A stretch of 64,000 nucleotides of DNA from positions 1,097,501 through 1,161,500 of the forward strand of contig JAUIMM010000740.1 in NCBI GenBank assembly GCA_031769625.1, in the 5' to 3' direction. This document shows, piece by piece, positions 59,401 to 64,000 of the stretch (positions are counted from its first letter, which is position 1; the number at the start of each line of letters is the position of its first letter). The stretch comes from Taudactylus pleione. Lineage: Eukaryota > Chordata > Amphibia > Anura > Myobatrachidae. The position numbers and the translations under genes are program-made. The notes below the pieces were generated by a model. The model did not search any database, was not told the DNA's origin, and saw only the letters and a program-made list of their open reading frames with translations.

Positions 59401-61215
59401 AGCCTTTATACAGTATTAGTCCCTCAGCAAATTGCAGTGTTACAGCTATCTTCCCAGCCTTTATACAGTATTAGTCCCTCAGCAAATTGCAGTGTCACAG
59501 CTATCTTCCCAGCCTTTATACAGTATTAGTCTCTCAGCAAATTACAGTGTTACAGTTATCTTCCCAGCCTTTATACAGTATAATAGTCCTTCAGCAAATT
59601 GCAGTGTTACAGCTATCTTCCCAACCTTTATACAGTATTAGTCCCTCAGCAAATTGCAGTGTTACAGTTATCTTCCCAGCCTTTATACAGTATAATAGTC
59701 CCTCAGCAAATTGCAGTGTTATAGCTATCTTCCCAGCCTTTATACAGTATAATAGTCTTTAAGCAAATTGCAGTGTTACAGCTATCTTCCCAGCCTTTAT
59801 ACAGTATAATAGTCCCTCAGCAAATTGCAGTGATACAGCAATCTTCCCAGCCTTTATACAGTATAATAGTCCCTCAGCAAATTGCAGTGTTACAGCTGTC
59901 TTCCCAAACTTTATACAGTATAATAGTCCCTCAGCAAATTGCAGTGATACAGCTATCTTCCCAGCCTTTATACAGTATAATAGTCCTTCAGCAAATTGCA
60001 GTGATACAGCAATCTTCCCAGCCTTTATACAGTGTAATAGTCCTTCAGCAAATTGCAGTATTACAGATATCTTCCCAACCTTTATACAGTGTAATAGTCT
60101 TTCAGCAAATTGCAGTGTTACAGCTATCTTCCCTGCCTTTATACAGTGTAATAGTCTTTCAGCAAATTGCAGTGATACAGCTATCTTCCCAGCCTTTATA
60201 CAGTATTAGTCCCTCAGCAAATTGCAGTGTTACAGCGGTCTTCCCAGCCTTTATACAGTGTAATAGTCTTTCAGCAAATTGCAGTGTTATAGCTATCTTC
60301 CCAGCTTTTATACAGTGTAATAGTCTTTCAGCAAATTGCAGTGATACAGCTATCTTCCCAGCCTTAATACAATGTTATAGTCCTTCAGCAAATTGCAGTG
60401 TTATAGCTATCTTCCCAGCCTTTATACAATGTAATAGTCTTTCTGCAAATTGCAGTGTTACAGTAATCTTCCCAGCCTTTATACAGTATAATAGTCTTTC
60501 AGCAAATTGCAGTGATACAGCCATCTTCCCAGCCTTTATACAGTGTAATAGTCTTTCAGCAAATTGCAGTGATACAGCTATCTTCCCAGCCTTTATACAG
60601 TATAATAGTCTTTCAGCAAATTGCAGTGTTACAGCTATCTTCCCAGCCTTTATACAGTATAATAGTCCTTCAGCAAATTGTAATGTTACAGCTATCTTCC
60701 CAGCCTTTATACAGTGTTATAGCCTTTCAGCAAATTGCAGTGTTACAGTTATCTTCCCTGCCTTTATACAGTATAATAGTCTTTCAGCAAATTGCAGTGA
60801 TACAGCTATCTTCCCAGCCTTTATACAGTATAATAGTCTTTCATCAAATTGCAGTGATACAGCTATCTTCCCAGCCTTTATACAGTTTAATAGTCTTTCA
60901 GCAACTTGCAGTGATACAGCAATCTTCCCAGCCATTATACAGTGTAATAGTCCTTCAGCAAATTGCAGTGTTACAGCTATCTTCCCAAACTTTATACAGT
61001 ATAATAGTCCCTCAGCAAATTGCAGTGTTACAGCTATCTTCCCAGCCTTTATACAGTATAATAGTCCCTCAGCAAATTGCAGTGTTACAGCTATCTTCCC
61101 AGCGTTTATACAGTGTAATAGTCCCTCAGCAAATTGCAGTGATACAGCTATCTTCCCAGCCTTTATACAGCGTAATAGTCCCTCAGCAAATTGCAGTGAT
61201 ACAGCTATCTTCCCA
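56480..61215 (+). repeat. Tandem duplication of about 2,327 bp within the 57-bp array
   Basis: Landmarks repeat at an offset of exactly 2,327 bp: the stop-bearing unit at about 57,046 recurs at about 59,373, the sites at 57,105, 57,160 and 57,446 recur at 59,432, 59,487 and 59,773. A CAGCGTAATAG variant at 58,785 recurs at 61,169, an offset of 2,384 bp, so the second copy gained one 57-bp unit in between. The first copy spans about 56,480-58,820 and the second about 58,810-61,215. The copies are nearly identical by eye. Confidence 0.85.
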
Positions 61216-61229
61216 GCCTTTATACAGTG

Positions 61230-62800
61230 TAATAGTCCCTCAGCAAATTGCAGTGTTACAGCGATCTTCCCAGCCTTTATACAGTGTAATAGTCTTTCAG
61301 CAAATTGCAGTGTTACAGCTATCTTCCCAGCCTTTATACAATGTAATAGTCCTTCAGCAAATTGCAGTGTTATCGCTATCTTCCCGGCCTTTATACAGTA
61401 TAATAGTCCCTCAGCAAATTGCAGTGTTACAGCTATCTTCCCAGACTTTATACAGTATAATAGTCTTTGAGCAAATTGCAGTGTTACAGCTATCTTCCCA
61501 GCCTTTATACAGTATAATAGTCTTTCAGCAAATTGCAGTGATACAGCGGTCTTCCCAGCCTTTATACAGTATAATAGTCTTTCAGCAAATTGCAGTGTTA
61601 TAGCAATCTTCCCAGCCATTATACAGTATAATAGTCCTTCTGCAAATTGCAGTGTTATAGCTATCTTCCCAGCCATTATACAGTATAATAGTCCTTCAGC
61701 AAATTGTAGTGATACAGCGATCTTCCCAGCCTTTATACAGTGTAATAGTCCTTCAGCAAATTGTAATGTTACAGCTATCTTCCCAGCCTTTATACAGTAT
61801 AATAGTCCTTCAGCAAATTGCAGTGTTATAGCTATCTTCCCAGCCTTTATACAGTATAATAGTCCCTCAGCAAATTGCAGTGTTACAGCTATCTTCCCAG
61901 CCTTTATACAGTATAATAGTCTTTCAGCAAATTGCAGTGTTACAGCTATCTTCCCAGCCTTTATACAGTATAATAGTCTTTCAGCAAATTGCAGTGTTAC
62001 AGCTATCTTCCCAGCCTTTATACAGTGTAATAGTCCTTCAGCAAATTGCAGTGATACAGCTATCTTTCCAGCCTTTATACAGTATAATAGTCCTTCAGCA
62101 AATTGCAGTGTTACAGCTATCTTCCCAGCCTTTATACAGTGTAATAGTCCTTCAGCAAATTGCAGTGTTACAGCTATCTTCCCAGCCTTTATACAGTGTA
62201 ATAGTCCTTCAGCAAATTGCAGTGTTATAGCTATCTTCCCAGCCTTTATACAGTATAATAGTCTTTCAGCAAATTGCAGTGTTACAGCTATCTTCCCAGC
62301 CTTTATACAGTGTAATAGTCCTTCAGCAAATTGCAGTGATACAGCTATCTTCCCAGCCTTTATACAGTGCAATAGTCTTTCAGCAAATTGCAGTGTTACA
62401 GCTATCTTCCCAGCCTTTATACAGTGTAATAGTCCTTCAGCAAATTGCAGTGTTACAGCTATCTTCCCAGCCTTTATACAGTATAATAGTCTTTCAGCAA
62501 ATTGCAGTGATACAGCTATCTTCCCAGCCTTTATACAGTGTAATAGTCCCTCAGCAAATTGCAGTGTTACAGCGATCTTCCCAGCCTTTATACAGTGTAA
62601 TAGTCTTTCAGCAAATTGCAGTGTTACAGCTATCTTCCCAGCCTTTATACAATGTAATAGTCCTTCAGCAAATTGCAGTGTTATAGCTATCTTCCCGGCC
62701 TTTATACAGTATAATAGTCCCTCAGCAAATTGCAGTGTTACTGCTATCTTCCCAGCCTTTATACAGTATAATAGTCTTTGAGCAAATTGCAGTGTTACAG
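61230..62800 (+). repeat. 1,311-bp internal duplication (23 units) in the 57-bp array
   Basis: The run of units from the rare GCGATCTTCC variant at 61,261, through ATACAATGTAATAG, the rare TTCCCGGCC variant and the CTTTGAGC stop unit at about 61,465, recurs in the same order from 62,572. The offset is 1,311 bp, exactly 23 units of 57 bp. The duplicated run is at least four to five units long. Whether the whole 1,311 bp is one higher-order unit cannot be settled by eye. Confidence 0.65.
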
Positions 62801-64000
62801 CTATCTTCCCAGCCTTTATACAGTATAATAGTCTTTCAGCAAATTGCAGTGTTACAGCTATCTTCCCTGCCTTTATACAGTGTAATAGTCTTTCAGCAAA
62901 TTGCAGTGATACAGCAATCTTCCCAGCCTTAATACAGTGTAATAGTCCTTCAGCAAATTGTAGTGTTACAGCTATCTTCCCAGCCTTTATACAGTATAAT
63001 AGTCCTTCAGCAAATTGCAGTGTTACAGCTATCTTCCCAGCCTTTATACAGTGTAATAGTCCTTCAGCAAATTGTAGTGTTACAGCTATCTTCCCAGCCT
63101 TTATACAGTATAATAGTCCTTCAGCAAATTGCAGTGTTACAGCTATCTTCCCAGCCTTTATACAGTGTAATAGTCTTTCAGCAAATTGCAGTGTTATAGC
63201 TATCTTCCCAGCCTTTATACAGTATAATAGTCTTTCAGCAAATTGCAGTGATACAGCAATCTTCCCAGCCTTAATACAGTGTAATAGTCTTTCAGCAAAT
63301 TGCAGTGATACAGCAATCTTCCCAGCCTTAATACAGTGTAATAGTCCTTCAGCAAATTGCAGTGTTATAGCTATCTTCCCAGCCTTTATACAGTGTAATA
63401 GTCTTTCAGCAAATTGCAGTGTTATAGCTATCTTCCCAGCCTTTATACAGTGTAATAGTCCCTCAGCAAATTGCAGTGTTACAGCTATCTTCCCAGCCTT
63501 TATACAGTATAATAGTCCTTCAGCAAATTGCAGTGTTACAGCTATCTTCCCAGCCTTTATACAGTATAATAGTCATTCAGCAAATTGCAGTGTTACAGTT
63601 ATCTTCCCAGCCTTTATACAGTATAATAGTCCTTCAGCAAATTGCAGTGTTACAGCTATCTTTCCAGCAATTATAAAGTATAATAGTCCTTCAGCAAATT
63701 GCAGTGTTATAGCTATCTTCCCAGCCTTTATACAGTGTAATAGTCTTTCAGCAAATTGCAGTGTTATAGCTATCTTCCCAGCCTTTATACAGTGTAATAG
63801 TCCCTCAGCAAATTGCAGTGTTACAGCTATCTTCCCAGCCTTTATACAGTATAATAGTCCTTCAGCAAATTGCAGTGTTACAGCTATCTTCCCAGCCTTT
63901 ATACAGTATAATAGTCCTTCAGCAAATTGCAGTGTTATAGCTATCTTCCCAGCCTTTATACAGTATAATAGTCCTTCAGCAAATTGCAGTGTTATAGCTA

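Larger units (their letters stand above)
56365..64000 (+). repeat. 57-bp minisatellite, about 134 units, runs off the window
   Basis: Head-to-tail 57-bp units containing GCAAATTGCAGTGTTACAGC and ATCTTCCCAGCCTTTATAC, with 54-bp units where ATA is missing from ACAGTATAATAG. Recurrent variants are GTGTTAC/GTGATAC, TATAC/TAAAG and CCCTC/CCTTC/CTTTC. Because 57 and 54 are multiples of three, frames stay open for up to 643 codons on plus (19-residue repeats of the SANCSVTAIFPAFIQYNSP type) and 551 codons on minus. Units with stops (for example CTTTAAGC near 57430 and AACATAATG near 57046) break these frames. No flanking domain is seen, so no gene is called. The array continues past base 64,000. Confidence 0.97.

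Overview
The window looks like non-genic DNA from a large vertebrate genome, most likely an amphibian (frog). That assignment is an inference from the transposon types: vertebrate-type Penelope-like retroelements, hAT and Harbinger-type MITEs, and an interspersed repeat joined to an ATT microsatellite. No intact protein-coding gene, tRNA, rRNA or prokaryotic feature was found. About 53 of the 64 kb is tandem repeat, in four unrelated families with units of 47, 27, 36 and 57 bp. The many long open frames across both strands of these arrays come from repeat units that are multiples of three bases and lack stops in some frames. They are not annotated as genes.

Layout. 1-422: a 47-bp tandem array with a 164-bp higher-order period. 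423-9506: transposon-rich DNA. It holds a minus-strand Penelope-like (PLE) 3' end (about 1600-2597) split by a hAT MITE with perfect 67-bp arms and an 8-bp target duplication. It also holds a Harbinger-like MITE (3245-3500), a 27-bp minisatellite (3581-4280), two PLE fragments head to head (about 4964-6480 minus, 6482-6928 plus) with a third MITE inside the reverse transcriptase, an ATT microsatellite (8494-8589) and an old interspersed repeat. 9507-9878: the left end of a second Harbinger-like MITE, which runs straight into the main array.

9879-54345: a 36-bp minisatellite of about 44.5 kb and roughly 1,230 units. The first 680 bp or so is inverted relative to the rest, with a head-to-head junction at about 10,559-10,571. 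The plus-oriented part has regional subfamilies. At about 13-25 kb, higher-order blocks recur at intervals of 1.7 to 3.5 kb. At about 29.0-52.6 kb, blocks of about 6.3-6.7 kb are tandemly duplicated. At about 53.2-54.35 kb a 35-bp variant predominates. 54346-56364: single-copy or dispersed-repeat sequence with CCAAT boxes lying inside short inverted repeats. 56365-64000: a 57-bp minisatellite of about 134 units that runs off the window and contains a 2,327-bp and a 1,311-bp internal duplication.

There is no pathway or operon here. The biology is repeat expansion, segmental duplication within arrays and nested transposon insertion. All coordinates of array blocks and repeat edges were read by eye and can be off by about one repeat unit.
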